Positions 34,216-45,700 of a stretch of DNA of 64,000 bases are shown piece after piece. The DNA comes from Hymenobacter polaris. Its GTDB lineage: Bacteria > Bacteroidota > Bacteroidia > Cytophagales > Hymenobacteraceae. How positions within the stretch are numbered: the first letter of the stretch is position 1; each line of letters begins with the position of its first letter. The notes beneath the pieces were generated by a model, which did no database searches, was not told where the DNA came from, and saw only the letters and a program-made list of their open reading frames with translations. A program made the position numbers and the translations under genes. Where the stretch lies: NCBI RefSeq assembly GCF_012927305.1, contig NZ_JABBGH010000002.1, forward strand, positions 1-64,000. The letters are read 5' to 3'.

Positions 34216-35054
34216 CCAGCCCTGCGGCGCGGCGCCAGGCAGCGCAGGGCGTAGTGAGCAAGGGCTGGAGCCAGCGGCGCGCGTGTGCCCTGGTGGGGCT
34301 GGCGCGCAATAGCTACCACTCGGTAGTACCGGGGCGCAACGACGAGTCGGTGCAGACCGCTTTGCGCGCGTTAACGGGGCGTTACCCCGGCTTTGGTGCC
34401 GCCGCGGCGGCACGTTGGGCTTCTGGAAGCTGCACCACCGCTTGCGCAAAAATGGCCTGCTAATCAAGCACAAACGCACGTTGCGTATTTACCGCGCGCT
34501 GACACTCAACCTACCCAGGCGCCTGAAAAAGCGTGTGCCAGCGCTTGGTGAAGCAGCCCTTGACTGTGCCCGTAGCAGCCAACGTGTGTTGGTCGCTCGC
34601 CTTCATCAGTGATGTCCTGACGGATGGCCGTCGCTTCCGGACCTTGAACGTACTCGACGAGTATAATCGGCAGTTGCTAGGGGTAGAAATCGACTTCTTC
34701 TTACCCGCGGCCCGTGTGGTGCACGTGCTGACGCGCTTGGTCGAGTGTCATGGCTCGCCTACGCAGCTGCGCACAGACAACGGGCCCGAGTTCATCAGCA
34801 CCCGCTTGAGCGACTGGTGCGAGGCGCAGGGTATTGTCCTGCACTGGATTCAGCCAGGTAAGCCGACCCAAAATGCCTACATCGAGCGCTTCAACGGCTC
34901 CTTTCGGCGCGAGCTGCTCGACGCCCACCTGTTTCGTTCGCTGGCCCACGTGCGCCAACTCGTCGAGGAGTGGATGCTGCAGGACGACAACACGCAGCGA
35001 CCGCACCAGGCGTTAAATTTTATGACCCCACTCGAATTTAAATACGCGGCTTAA
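34206..35054 (+). pseudogene. IS3-family transposase OrfB, inactivated
   Basis: The orfB frame starts by -1 shift at 34206 (ASPAARRQAAQGVV). It breaks near 34397, where about 23 extra bases interrupt FGFWKLHHRL; the insertion contains a perfect 18-bp palindrome (34396-34413). It breaks again near 34540 by one extra base within VPAxVKQPLTV. The remaining frame carries the integrase core: the second Asp in TDNGPEF and the Glu in ERFNGSFR are present. The first catalytic Asp is changed to Ala (WSLAFISD where WSLDFxSD is usual). Two frameshifts plus loss of the first Asp mean no active transposase. Confidence 0.88.
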
Positions 35055-35325
35055 CCTCTACTACTCACTGGCTTGCCGGACGGGGAAGCGTACAGCCTGC
35101 CCCCATTAGTACTAAGTTTTCGTCGGTCACGCGCTGCCCGGCCACGCCCGCGGGTCGGACTGCCTCACAACCGGACGCTCCCTTGTAGCAGAACCGAACG
35201 ATTCGCACTCGCTGGCTCCTAGGCTTTCGAGTTCGTGCATTGACTAGTAATGTGTTAGGAACAAGGCACCATTCTTGGCACTGCCCGTTCAGCGCGCTAG
35301 ACAAGTAGTGCCTGTGCCGACCGAT

Positions 35326-35820
35326 ATGCTCTTTCCTCTTCTAATAGTTGCTGTTCTGAACGCGGTTGTTGTGTGCTTGTTTCGCGGGGTAATCTCCCTG
35401 GCGGTGGTCGTGCTACTACTGGGTAGAACCCCAACCATTTCCGCCCAGACCCTACAAGGTCCTCCTACGTATCAGCCAACCGGGCTCCAGACGCTCATCC
35501 AAGTCCAGCCTCATTCAGCGCTCGTGCGCGTGCGCTACGAAAGCCATATGCCTGGACCGGTAGAGCTAGAACTGCGCAATGACCAGCGGTGCGTCGTGTA
35601 TAGCGAGCGCAAACGCCAAGCGCAGTTCGTGGGCAATTATGACTTGGCGCACTTGCCAGCTGGGGACTACACGCTGCACGTGTCGGCCGCCGGCTTCCAT
35701 CACGTCGAAGTCTTGCGTCTGCAACGAGCGACTACTGCACTGGTCACCGTCGAGCTCATTAAGCCAGATGACTTCCACGTTTCGCCCCTTTCGTTGTTTC
35801 CGTCTGCCGCTACCAAGTAA
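35326..35820 (+). CDS. Hypothetical exported or membrane-anchored protein
   Basis: The protein has 164 residues from the ATG at 35326. Two hydrophobic stretches at residues 1-34 (LLIVAVLNAVVVCLF and VISLAVVVLLLG) end near an AQ signal-cleavage-like site. The rest is beta-rich (VRVRYESHMPGPVELELRN, DLAHLPAGDYTLHVSAAGF), like the Ig-like C-terminal sorting domains of Bacteroidota, which share the phrase xLPAGxYxLxV. I cannot assign a family. It lies just inside the island beside the decayed IS, and its composition is less GC-rich than core genes. Confidence 0.55.
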   Translation: MLFPLLIVAVLNAVVVCLFRGVISLAVVVLLLGRTPTISAQTLQGPPTYQPTGLQTLIQVQPHSALVRVRYESHMPGPVELELRNDQRCVVYSERKRQAQFVGNYDLAHLPAGDYTLHVSAAGFHHVEVLRLQRATTALVTVELIKPDDFHVSPLSLFPSAATK

Positions 35821-36086
35821 GACCCCCCCTGTTTGGGGCTACCCTAAAAAGGGCAGAATAAGCTTAAGTAGGTTGGTCTCAAACTACTACTTTCTCAAGC
35901 TTCGTCCGAGAAGTAAAGGTTATGTTAAGAGACAATTCCTAGATGTGAGAGAATCAGCACTTCCTCACTAGCTCTAAAATTCCTTTACTTCCGCCTATAA
36001 AAATGCTTGATTGTGAATTTTCACAGGGCATCATTTCAAGTCATTTGCTAGAATCCAAATCGCAGCGGCTAGCAGAAAGCACGCGG

Positions 36087-38087
36087 CTAATTGATTAATA
36101 ATTTTTTTACCACCATGCCAGCACCCGTATGCAGATAGAGTGCATAGATGCCTGTGGGTAAGTTACTCAGGTCGAGTTGATGTACTGTGGAATTTTGGGC
36201 GGGCAGCTGCACCGTGCGTACGGTGCGGCCCATCGCATCGAGTAAGGTAGCCGTCATGACTTGACGGGCGAGGCTAACAGGTAACTCTAAGCTTGTACTT
36301 GTGCGGGAGGGGTTAGGGTAGAGCTGCACCTGCTGGCTAAGGGCAGCAGGTATGGTAGCCAGTGGTGGCTGGACTGTCACCACCACCGTATTAGACCCAT
36401 AGGTGCATCCCGTAGCGGGGTCCGTGGCGGTAGCCGTGTACGAGCCGGCTGCATTCACCAAATACGTGCTGCCCCTGCTGGCACCGGGATTAAACACGAA
36501 GGTGGCCCCTGACAGAGCTTGGTCTACATTATGTAGGCGACCGTCAGCAGTGAGGCGCACCAAGTTGTCAGAAGCCCCCGCGTTGCTATTATAGCTGGCA
36601 AACCAGCCGGCCGCCAGTACCCGCCCATCGGCTTGGAGTGCTACCGAGTTCACGTAGGCATCGGTCCCGGTCCCCCCGGCATTAAAGCCCGTGTCAAGGC
36701 TGCCATCCGCGTTGAGACGTAGCACATGAGTGGGCGCCGCGGGGTTGCCATTATAACCGGTAAAGTAGCCGCCAACCAGCACTTTCCCATCGGGCTGCGC
36801 CGCCAGCGCAGATACGCCTTCGTTGAAGCCGGCCCCACCGCTGTTGAAGCTCGTATCCAAGCTACCGTCAGGGGTCAGGCGCAGTAGGTTATCCGGCGCC
36901 CCCGCACTCCCGTTGTAGCTGATGAAAACTCCTCCGAGTAGGATTCGGCCATCCGCCTGGATAGCTAGCGTGCTTCCGTAAGTATTGCCAGGCTTGCCGT
37001 CACCCCCTAGCCCGCTGCCGCTGCTGTTGAAGCCCGTATCAAGGCTACCATCTGCCGCGAGACGCAAGATGTAATCAGGCGCAGCCAGGCTGCCGTTGTA
37101 GCCCGTAAAGTTGCCGGTTACCAGCACTTTCCCATCGGGCTGCACGGCTAGGTCGAATACACCGCTGTTAGTGCTGGGCTGCCCGTTATTAAAGCTCGAA
37201 TCTAGGCTACCGTCTGGGGTGAGGCGCAGCAGGTAATCGGGGGCGGCCGCACTGCTATTGTAGCTGACGAAGACTCCCCCAACCAAGATGCGGCCGTCGG
37301 CTTGCAAGGCGAGGGCCCGCACGCCATTGTCAAAGCCCGCACCACCCGGGTTGAAACTCGTGTCAAGGCTGCCGTCCGCATTCACGCGCAGCACCATGTC
37401 GGGGGCAGCGGCACTGCCATTATAGGCCCGGAAAAAGCCCCCAACCAGTAGCTTGCCATCCGGCTGCAACGCGAGCGTGCTCACGCTCCCCCCCACCCCA
37501 ATTCCCCCCGGATTGAAACTCGTGTCGAGGCTGCCGTCCGCATTCAGGCGCAGTAGGTTATCCGGCGCCGCTGCATTGCCATTATAGCTCGTGAAGTACC
37601 CCCCCACCAGTATTTTCCCGTCGGGCTGCACCAGCACCTTGTTTACCGAATTATCAAAGCCACTACCCCCCACGTTGAAGCCCGGGATAGTAGCCGTGGC
37701 CGTCAGGGTCTGGCTGCCACCAAACGGAAGCACGAGCGGGTCGCGGGGGACCACCTGCACGTTCACCGGTGGTGGGGCGTTGACCGTCACCGTATTGCTG
37801 TAAGCGGTACCGCTAGCGGCGGTGGCGGTAACCTGGTAGAAGCCCGGCTGGGTGACCGTGATGCTCGAACCAGTAGCGCCAGTACTCCAGGTGTAGCTTA
37901 CACCGGCCAGTCCCGAGGTAGCTACCAAGGTCTGACTGCCACCCGCACACAGCGTGAGCGGCCCGGCAGGAGCCACTGCCACCGCAGGAGTTTGAGCGCG
38001 TATGGGCAACACTAAGGCTTGCAGTAGCAATGCAGTTATAAAATAACGCTGCCAGCTGAAGAAAGATGAACCTAAAGGTGAGTTCAT
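36087..38087 (-). CDS. T9SS cargo protein with a seven-fold delta-60 propeller
   Basis: The protein has 666 residues from the ATG at 38087; a GTG at 38105 is less likely. Its signal region ends ALVLPIRAQ. One Ig/PKD-like domain (about 35-105) contains TYTWSTG-like and YQVTATAASGTAYS strands. Seven tandem repeats of about 55 residues follow, each with LQPDGKILVGGxF, YNG, LRLNxDGSLDTSF: the delta-60 repeat. Seven copies would close a propeller. A short linker leads to a C-terminal sorting domain with LYPNPSRT, LDAMGRTVRTV and LPTGIYALYLHT, typical of type IX secretion cargo. It is third in a row of three co-directional cargo genes. The ligand is unknown. Confidence 0.88.
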   Translation of the reverse strand: MNSPLGSSFFSWQRYFITALLLQALVLPIRAQTPAVAVAPAGPLTLCAGGSQTLVATSGLAGVSYTWSTGATGSSITVTQPGFYQVTATAASGTAYSNTVTVNAPPPVNVQVVPRDPLVLPFGGSQTLTATATIPGFNVGGSGFDNSVNKVLVQPDGKILVGGYFTSYNGNAAAPDNLLRLNADGSLDTSFNPGGIGVGGSVSTLALQPDGKLLVGGFFRAYNGSAAAPDMVLRVNADGSLDTSFNPGGAGFDNGVRALALQADGRILVGGVFVSYNSSAAAPDYLLRLTPDGSLDSSFNNGQPSTNSGVFDLAVQPDGKVLVTGNFTGYNGSLAAPDYILRLAADGSLDTGFNSSGSGLGGDGKPGNTYGSTLAIQADGRILLGGVFISYNGSAGAPDNLLRLTPDGSLDTSFNSGGAGFNEGVSALAAQPDGKVLVGGYFTGYNGNPAAPTHVLRLNADGSLDTGFNAGGTGTDAYVNSVALQADGRVLAAGWFASYNSNAGASDNLVRLTADGRLHNVDQALSGATFVFNPGASRGSTYLVNAAGSYTATATDPATGCTYGSNTVVVTVQPPLATIPAALSQQVQLYPNPSRTSTSLELPVSLARQVMTATLLDAMGRTVRTVQLPAQNSTVHQLDLSNLPTGIYALYLHTGAGMVVKKLLIN

Positions 38088-38121
38088 ATAAGAAGGGAGA
38101 ATCACGACTGTTAAATAATAA

Positions 38122-39609
38122 TCATTTTATACATACCTGCCTGACAGCTAAGCTGCTTACATATGTGCCCTGCATATCGTAAGTACTTAAGCGAAGTATA
38201 TATAATCCGGGCAGGAAGCCGGTAGTAGGCAGCTTACCCTGCACAGTCCCTTGCGTAATAGGTAACACAGCGCTGGATAGCCGTTGTCCTGCTGTGTTAA
38301 AGAAGGTGGCTTCAAGTCGACTCGTGCGGGTGGGAAGACCCGACATAGTAAGGGTAAAGCCTTCAGTAGCTGCGCAAGGGTTCGGCCAGAGACCTAATTG
38401 AGTCTGAGGTGAAATGGGTTGGCTAGCTAAGACGGAGGCCGTAGTATTGAGCAGCACGCTAATGGTGTTGTTATCATTATTGCCTGTTACAATGTCTAGC
38501 TTATTATCGCCATTCAGATCAGCTACCGCCACAGTATTCGGGGCGCTTCTGCTGCCCGTACTAAAGGACTTGAAAGGCTGAAACGTCCCGTTGCCGTTGC
38601 CTGGAAGTACTTCTGCCGCATCATAGCTGCCGTTGACCGCAAGCAGGTCGGGCTTATTATCGCCGGTAATATCGGCCACCGCTACGTCATAACCATACTG
38701 GTTGGGGCCGATAACTTGGGTAGCCATGGTTTGGAAGGTGCCGTTGCCATTACCCAGCATTATCCCAACTGAATTGTTGTTCGCGTTTGCTGTAACAATG
38801 TCAGGTTTGCGGTCGCCATTCAGGTCTGCCACGGCTACGTTGTAGGTATGGTCACCTGGACTTGTATTATAAAGGACTACAGGATTGAAAGAACCATACC
38901 CGTCATTAAGCAGCACACTAACCGCGCCACCAAACTGGTTACCGGCAATTAAATCCGCTTTCCCATCGCCGTTAACATCGGCCGCAACTATACTGCTGGG
39001 GTTACAGCCGGTACCAGCAGCGTAGGGAACCATTAGTTGAAAGCTCCTACCAGTATTTATAAATAGGCCAAGCGTACTGTTATTGTAATTGGCCGTAATA
39101 ATATCAGGCTTACCGTCATAATTTACGTCCCCCACCGCTACATCGGACGGAGCAGAGTAAGTGCCAGTGCTATAGATTGTTACTGTTTGGAAGGTGCCAT
39201 CACCGTTGCCTAGTAGCACACCGACCGAGTTACCAAGGTAATTTGCCGAAACAAGGTCTAGCTTACCGTCACTGTTTACATCGCCTGTAGCTACTGCCGC
39301 CGGATAACTGCCACCTCCCGTAGAATACCTGATAACTGACTGAAAAGTGCCTGCGCCCATATTAAGCAGAACACCTATTGCATTAGACCCGCCACCCGCC
39401 ATAATAATATCGGGTTTAGTATCTCCGTTTACGTCTGCAAGATCTATATCATAGGGGATGACATAGGTTCCTGAGGAATAAGCTACAAAAGGCGCAAAAC
39501 TTTGGCCCAAGGCATTCGAAACTGAGCCGAGCAGCATCAGCGCCATTAGGCCATACTGCCATAAACAACTTTGGCCGCGCTGACTACAGAAAATAAAAAG
39601 TCTTACCAT
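38122..39609 (-). CDS. T9SS cargo protein with a seven-fold FG-GAP/VCBS propeller
   Basis: The protein has 495 residues; the signal peptide ends near SVSNALGQ (alternative ATG at 39546). Seven repeats of about 60 residues carry the calcium-binding loop DxNxDxKxD, for example DVNGDTKPD, DVNSDGKLD, DVNYDGKPD and DLNGDNKLD, followed by GVLLNxGxGTF. Seven FG-GAP repeats are what an integrin-alpha-like propeller needs. The C-terminal ~85 residues are a Por-type sorting domain (LWPNPCAATEGFTLTM, TGFLPGLYILRL). It is probably displayed or released at the cell surface. Only 34 bases separate it from the gene downstream, so the three cargo genes may form an operon. Confidence 0.9.
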   Translation of the reverse strand: MVRLFIFCSQRGQSCLWQYGLMALMLLGSVSNALGQSFAPFVAYSSGTYVIPYDIDLADVNGDTKPDIIMAGGGSNAIGVLLNMGAGTFQSVIRYSTGGGSYPAAVATGDVNSDGKLDLVSANYLGNSVGVLLGNGDGTFQTVTIYSTGTYSAPSDVAVGDVNYDGKPDIITANYNNSTLGLFINTGRSFQLMVPYAAGTGCNPSSIVAADVNGDGKADLIAGNQFGGAVSVLLNDGYGSFNPVVLYNTSPGDHTYNVAVADLNGDRKPDIVTANANNNSVGIMLGNGNGTFQTMATQVIGPNQYGYDVAVADITGDNKPDLLAVNGSYDAAEVLPGNGNGTFQPFKSFSTGSRSAPNTVAVADLNGDNKLDIVTGNNDNNTISVLLNTTASVLASQPISPQTQLGLWPNPCAATEGFTLTMSGLPTRTSRLEATFFNTAGQRLSSAVLPITQGTVQGKLPTTGFLPGLYILRLSTYDMQGTYVSSLAVRQVCIK

Positions 39610-39703
39610 AAAAGGATGTCTTTGTATCTAGTAATACGAGAACAGTATTGATTGCCTGGTATCAAGCTCTTGCTATATCATTAAAAGCTGAGGTAGTGCT
39701 TAT

Positions 39704-42700
39704 TTAGGGCACATAGAAGCGAGCAGTATAGATTCCTTCCGTTGTCACAAGTCGGGCCAAGTACCAGCCTGTAATCCAGTCTTTTATAGAGGTGCTGCCG
39801 GCAGCACTGGTGAGCGGCTGCTGGCTGAGTAGCTGGCCAGCCATGCTATAAATCGCTAGGAAAGCTCCCTTAGGTAGAGCCTGCCCAGTGTACTTATAAT
39901 GCAGGGTAGTCCCATCTGTTACTGTCGGCAGTGCTAGCAGTTCGGCAGACGCGCTACCTAGACTGGCGGCTCTGGTAGCCAGAGGCGTGGTCTGATTCAG
40001 GCGTACACCGATCGTGTTATTGCCTAAATTGAAGCCTCCTTCTGTGGTGAGCAAATCTAAATCCCCATCATTATCAACATCTTGCAGGGCGAGCCAATAA
40101 GGCGCTTGACCCACCGGAACTGTGGCTAGCTGGGGAGATTCAGTAAATATGCCGGTATTAGAACCGGAGGCGTTACCACCGTTCAATCTCAGGCTCACCG
40201 AATTATCCTTCGTGTTAGTCACGGCAAAGTCTAAGTCTCCGTCTGCGTCCACATCACCGAGCTGCACAACTTGCGGGCCATTCCCAACTGGTAAATCGGC
40301 GCCATTGCTGAAGACACCCGTGTTGGAGCCAGTAGCATCACCACCATTGAGCCGTACACTCACGGTATTCGCTGTGTTATTTGCAGTTAATAAGTCGAGG
40401 TCTCCATCGCCATCCACGTCACCCATTGTTATTTTGCTAGGAAAGATACCTGCTGCCACCTTACTGCCATTACTAAATACCCCTGTATTAGAACCGGTTG
40501 CGTCGCCCCCATTCAAGCGGATTGTTATATTACTGGAGCGATACGAAGTACTGAGAACATCAAGGTCGCCATCGCCGTCTACGTCGCCAACAGTTACGGT
40601 TTCGACACTAGCCTCCATTGATGCGCCACTGCCGTTGTAAAACACTCCCGTATTTGAGCCGGAGGCATCACCGCCATTTAAGCGGATTGATATCGAATTG
40701 CTACCTGAACAAGCAGCTAACAGGTCGAGGTCACCGTCGCCATCAACATCTGCTAGCACCACGCTGGTCGGGCCCAAACCAACCGTTGCTACTGCCGGGC
40801 TGCCAAAAACACCCGTATTGGAGCCCGTATTATCGCCCCCATTCAACAGAACGGATACAGCAAAACTGCCATTGCCACTAGCGGCCACGATATCCAAGTC
40901 TCCATCACCATCCACGTCACCCAGTGCCAAATCTGCGGCAGCAACTGATATGCTAGTATCAGCAGTACTATTAAAGGTGCCTACATTGGTACCTGAGTTG
41001 TTTTTGCCATTACGATGGATGACTATGCCTGCTGCCCCGGTTAGTAAGTCGAGGTCGCCATCGCCATCTATGTCGCCGGCGACAATGGTAGTCGGCGCGT
41101 ATCCAGCTTTTAGGGTACTACCCAGGTGAAAGACGCCTCGACCGGAGCCCGCCGTAGCCGTGGTGAACTGGTAGACGCGCTTGCCCGCCGCCACGTCGCC
41201 GGCGCTGCGCACACTAGCCGGCACGCTTACGCTCACCACCTCCCCGGAGGCAAAGTCCTGGCTGGCCGCACTACCCTGCGCCGCAAAGCTGACCACGGCC
41301 CCGCTCACACTTACCGTACCCGCCCGCCGGCCGCCCCGCTGGGCGGAGTACACCCGCAGATTAGCGGCCGAGCTACTCGTCACCGCTTCGCTAAAGGTCA
41401 GCGATAGGGCCGAGTTGGTGCGGGAAGCTGCGCGGGCGTTAGCCGCGGGGCTGGTGCTGGCCACGCGTAGCAGAACCGTAAAGCCCGTGCTAGTACCCGT
41501 CCCTGCTGGCCCAGTTACAGTGCTGGTGCCGCTGGCCGCGGCCGCGGCCGGCACGGTGAACACTAGGCTCGTGCCCGTATTGTTGCTGATGCTGGCCGTG
41601 GCATCTACCCCGTTCAGGCGCAGGCTGCTTAGGCCCGTCAGGTTACCCCCCTGCACCGTCACCCGCGTGCCCGCTACGCCGCTGCTTGGTGCGAAACTAG
41701 CTATGTAGGGGGACGTTACAGTAAAATTAGCTAGCGTTAAATTCGCAGTACTTGTAGTGCCACTAGGTGTGGTTACACTAATTACTCCTGTATTAGCTCC
41801 GCTAGGCACGACGATTCCAGTAATTTGAGTACCTTCTTGACCAGTTATGGTGTAGCCACTGGTCGTAGTGTTACTGCTAGTACCTGTAAACGTAATGGTA
41901 GTGGCTCCACTGAGGTTAGCTCCATTGATAGTAATACTAGTTCCTGTTGGACCATTTGTGGGAGTAAAGCTGCTGATGATTGGCGCGGGGGGCAGGTTAA
42001 ACTGTACGGTTGCCGTATTGCTTCCCTGGTTAGCTGTCGCCACATCTAAATCGCCATCGCCATCAATATCTCCTAGCGCCACACAGTAAGGACTCGTGCC
42101 TACCGTAACTTCTGAGGTATTGCTCGGAGCTGTAAATACTCCCGTGCTCGTGCCCGATGCATCACTGCCATTGAGCCGCACGCTTACGGTACTGCTTCCT
42201 TGGTTAGCGGTTACAAAATCGAGGTCACCGTCACTATCCAGGTCGGCAACGGCTACCCAGTAGGGACTAGTGCCGACAGAAACAGTAGTCCCAGCGTCAA
42301 ATGCTCCCGTGTTGGATCCAGTAGCATCACCCCCATTCAGCCGAGTGGTAACGGAAGCACTGCCTTTATTAGCAGCGAGCAAGTCAAGGTCGCCATCGGC
42401 GTCAATGTCAGCTAGCGCTACACTATACGGATTAGCCCCTACCATCACAGTCTGCCCACTGCTGAAGATGCCGCTAGCAGAGCCTGTTGCATCACCGCCA
42501 TTCAGCCGTACGCTCAGGGTGCCAGCCCCACTGTTAGCTGCGATAAAGTCCAAGTCACCATCACCATCTACGTCACCTACCACTAGGTGTTGGGGCGATG
42601 CTCCAACCACGGAAGTAGTGCCGTTGCTAAATACTCCGGTGGCTGACCCAGTGGCGTCCCCCCCGTTCAAACGCACGCTTACAGTATTATCATAATAATT

Positions 42701-45700
42701 AGTAGCTAAAAGGTCGAGGTCGCCGTCGCCATCGATATCGCCCAGTGCCACACCCGAAGGGCCGCTACCGACCACTGCGTCTGAGCCATTGCTGAAGACA
42801 CCAGTGTTAGAACCTGTTGCATCACCACCATTGAGGCGCACGCTTACGGTGCTAGCGCCGCTGTTGGCAACAAGCATGTCGAGGTCACCATCACTATCCA
42901 CGTCGCCAAGCACGAGGCTAGCGGGATTGGTACCAACAGCCACGTTCTGACCATTGCCAAAACTACCTGCGTTTGAGCCTGTGGCGTTTCCGCCATTTAG
43001 CCGCACGCTAACTGTATTATTGCCCCGGTTAGTTATCAATAAGTCGAGGTCGCCATCGCCATCTACGTCACCGAATACTACTGCGGTAGGATTTTGACCA
43101 ACTGCTGGAATGCTACCCAGGTGAAAGACGCCTCGACCGGAGCCCGCCGTAGCCGTGGTGAACTGGTAGACGCGCTTGCCCGCCGCCACGTCGCCGGCGC
43201 TGCGCACACTAGCCGGCACGCTTACGCTCACCACCTCCCCGGAGGCAAAGTCCTGGCTGGCCGCACTACCCTGCGCCGCAAAGCTGACCACGGCCCCGCT
43301 CACACTTACCGTACCCGCCCGCCGGCCGCCCCGCTGGGCGGAGTACACCCGCAGATTAGCGGCCGAGCTACTCGTCACCGCTTCGCTAAAGGTCAGCGAT
43401 AGGGCCGAGTTGGTGCGGGAAGCTGCGCGGGCGTTAGCCGCGGGGCTGGTGCTGGCCACGCGTAGCAGAACCGTAAAGCCCGTGCTAGTACCCGTCCCTG
43501 CTGGCCCAGTTACAGTGCTGGTGCCGCTGGCCGCGGCCGCGGCCGGCACGGTGAACACTAGGCTCGTGCCCGTATTGTTGCTGATGCTGGCCGTGGCATC
43601 TACCCCGTTCAGGCGCAGGCTGCTTAGGCCCGTCAGGTTACCCCCCTGCACCGTCACCCGCGTGCCCGCTACGCCGCTGCTTGGTGCGAAACTAGCTATG
43701 TAGGGGGCAGGAATAACCGTGAAGTTTGCTGCGCTAGTGACAGTGCCACCAGGTGTAGTTATGCTAAGCGGACCAGTACTGGCTCCAGGTGGCACCGCTA
43801 CGGTAAGTTGAGTACCAGAACTATTTATTGTAAAGTTGTTAGCTAAGATGTTGTTAGTAGTGCCCGTAAACGCTACTATTGTTGCTCCACTTAGATTAGT
43901 TCCATTAATAACTACGCTGGTGCCTACCTGACCGCTCGACGGTGTGAAGCTTGTGAGAGTAGGAATTGGGACTACAGTGAAGTTGATCGAACTGGTAACA
44001 GTGCCCGTTGGCGTAGTTACACTAACGACGCCCGTACTAGCGCCTCCCGGCACTATCACTCCAGTAAGTTGTGAGCCATTACCGCTCACAGTAAAGCCAC
44101 TCGTCACAGTAGTTGCTCCTGAACCAGAGAAATTGATTGCGGTAGTACCTTGAAACCCCGTGCCATTAATGGTGATAGTGCTACCAACTGGTCCTGATGC
44201 AGGGGTAAAACTAGTAATAGCTGGTAGCGCAGCCTGGTTTAAGCGTACGCTTACCGAGTTGCTGTAATAATTAGCGGTGAGCACATCTAGGTCACCATCC
44301 CCGTCCACATCGGCCAGTACCAGATAGCTAGGCCGGCTACCCACTGCCACCTCCGGAATATTAACGGAAGCGGGTGCTACGAATACGCCGGAGGTCGAAC
44401 CCGTAGCATCGCCCCCATTAAGCCGCACACTCACAGTATTGCTACTCTGATTGGAGGTGAGCATGTCTAAGTCGCCATCTCCGTCAATGTCGCCTAGCGC
44501 TATACTAGCCGGGCTATATCCTGCCATTATCGTGGTCCCGTTGCCAAATACTCCAGTATTGGTACCACTAGCATCTCCCCCGTTCAAGCGGACACTTACA
44601 TTATTAGAATAAGCGTTCGCAGTAACTATATCTAAATCCCTGTCCCCATCCACATCGCCCAAAGCTGCTCCGAGCGGATTATTGCCAACGGCTACCTCTT
44701 GAGAACCACTAAAGATGCCGGTACTACTACCGGTAGTACTCCCTCCATTCAGGCGAATACTCACGGTATTATTCTGATTAGGCACTACTAGGTCGAGGTC
44801 CCCGTCTCCATCTACGTCCCCTAGTAGCAGGCTTGTTGGGCCATATCCTACCGTTACCTCGGGTGAAATAGCGGGAGCTGCGAACGCCCCAGTATTGGTT
44901 CCCCGACTATCGCCACCATTCAGTCGTACACTTACACTATTGCCATAATAGTTGGATGTAAGCAAGTCTAAGTCACCATCACCATCTATATCGCCTGTTA
45001 CTACTAAGTTGGGCTGATTCCCGACTGATACATTCTGTCCATTACTAAATATACCTGTGTTAGAACCAGCAGCGTTTCCTCCATTCAAGCGAATACTGAC
45101 GGTATTGCTGTTTTGATTGGTTGCCAGAAGGTCTAAGTCACCATCGCCGTCTATATCAGATACAATAACACTGTAAGGGCTATTCTCAACAGCTACGTTC
45201 TGGCTACCGCTAAAAATACCCGTATTTGAACCAGATGCATCACCGCCATTCAAACGCACGCTTACCGTACCGTTACCATAATTCGCAGTAAGCAAGTCCA
45301 AGTCGCCATCCCCATCTATATCGCCTGTAGCTACTCCTAGTGGATTATTCCCACCCATCACTTCAATTCCAAGACGAAATCTGCCGCCACCAGTACTACT
45401 GGTAGCGGCGGTTAATTGAAACACTTTTGGAATGACTATGTTGCCGCTGCTACTAGCTACATCTTTTGTAATGGTAGCAAAAAGAGTTTCGCCCGGTAAA
45501 AATGGATAGTTACTTGGGCTAAAGCTAAGGGTGTTTCCGTTGACAACAGCAGAAGTAGTGGCTGTACGTAATCCACCCCGCTGAGCCGAATAAATGTGGA
45601 GTGCACTAGATGATCTTGCCAATAATGATTGGTTAAAAGAGACATCTATTGAGTTAGTGCGCAGTAAAGCTCTAGTGTTAGCTGGGGGGCTAATTGAAGT

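Larger units (their letters stand above)
33877..35094 (+). mobile_element. IS3-family insertion sequence (IS407-like), inactivated
   Basis: 1218 bp with terminal inverted repeats that both begin TGTACGCTTCCC (left end 33877, right end 35094) and share further partial similarity inward (GCCAGT and GAGTAGAG parts). It contains orfA and a broken orfB joined by an A6G slippery heptamer. No matching target duplication is visible at the flanks (left GTCC, right GCCT), so one side has probably been rearranged. Confidence 0.9.

Noticed and set aside
33949..35054. Normal programmed frameshifting as the sole reason for the split IS transposase
   Set aside because: A -1 site (A6G) does join orfA and orfB, but two further shifts inside orfB and loss of the first catalytic Asp cannot be explained that way.
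36500..45400. Regularly spaced DNA repeats resembling a CRISPR array
   Set aside because: The repeats are codons for delta-60 and VCBS propeller blades; they are diverged and continuous in frame, and no cas genes are present.
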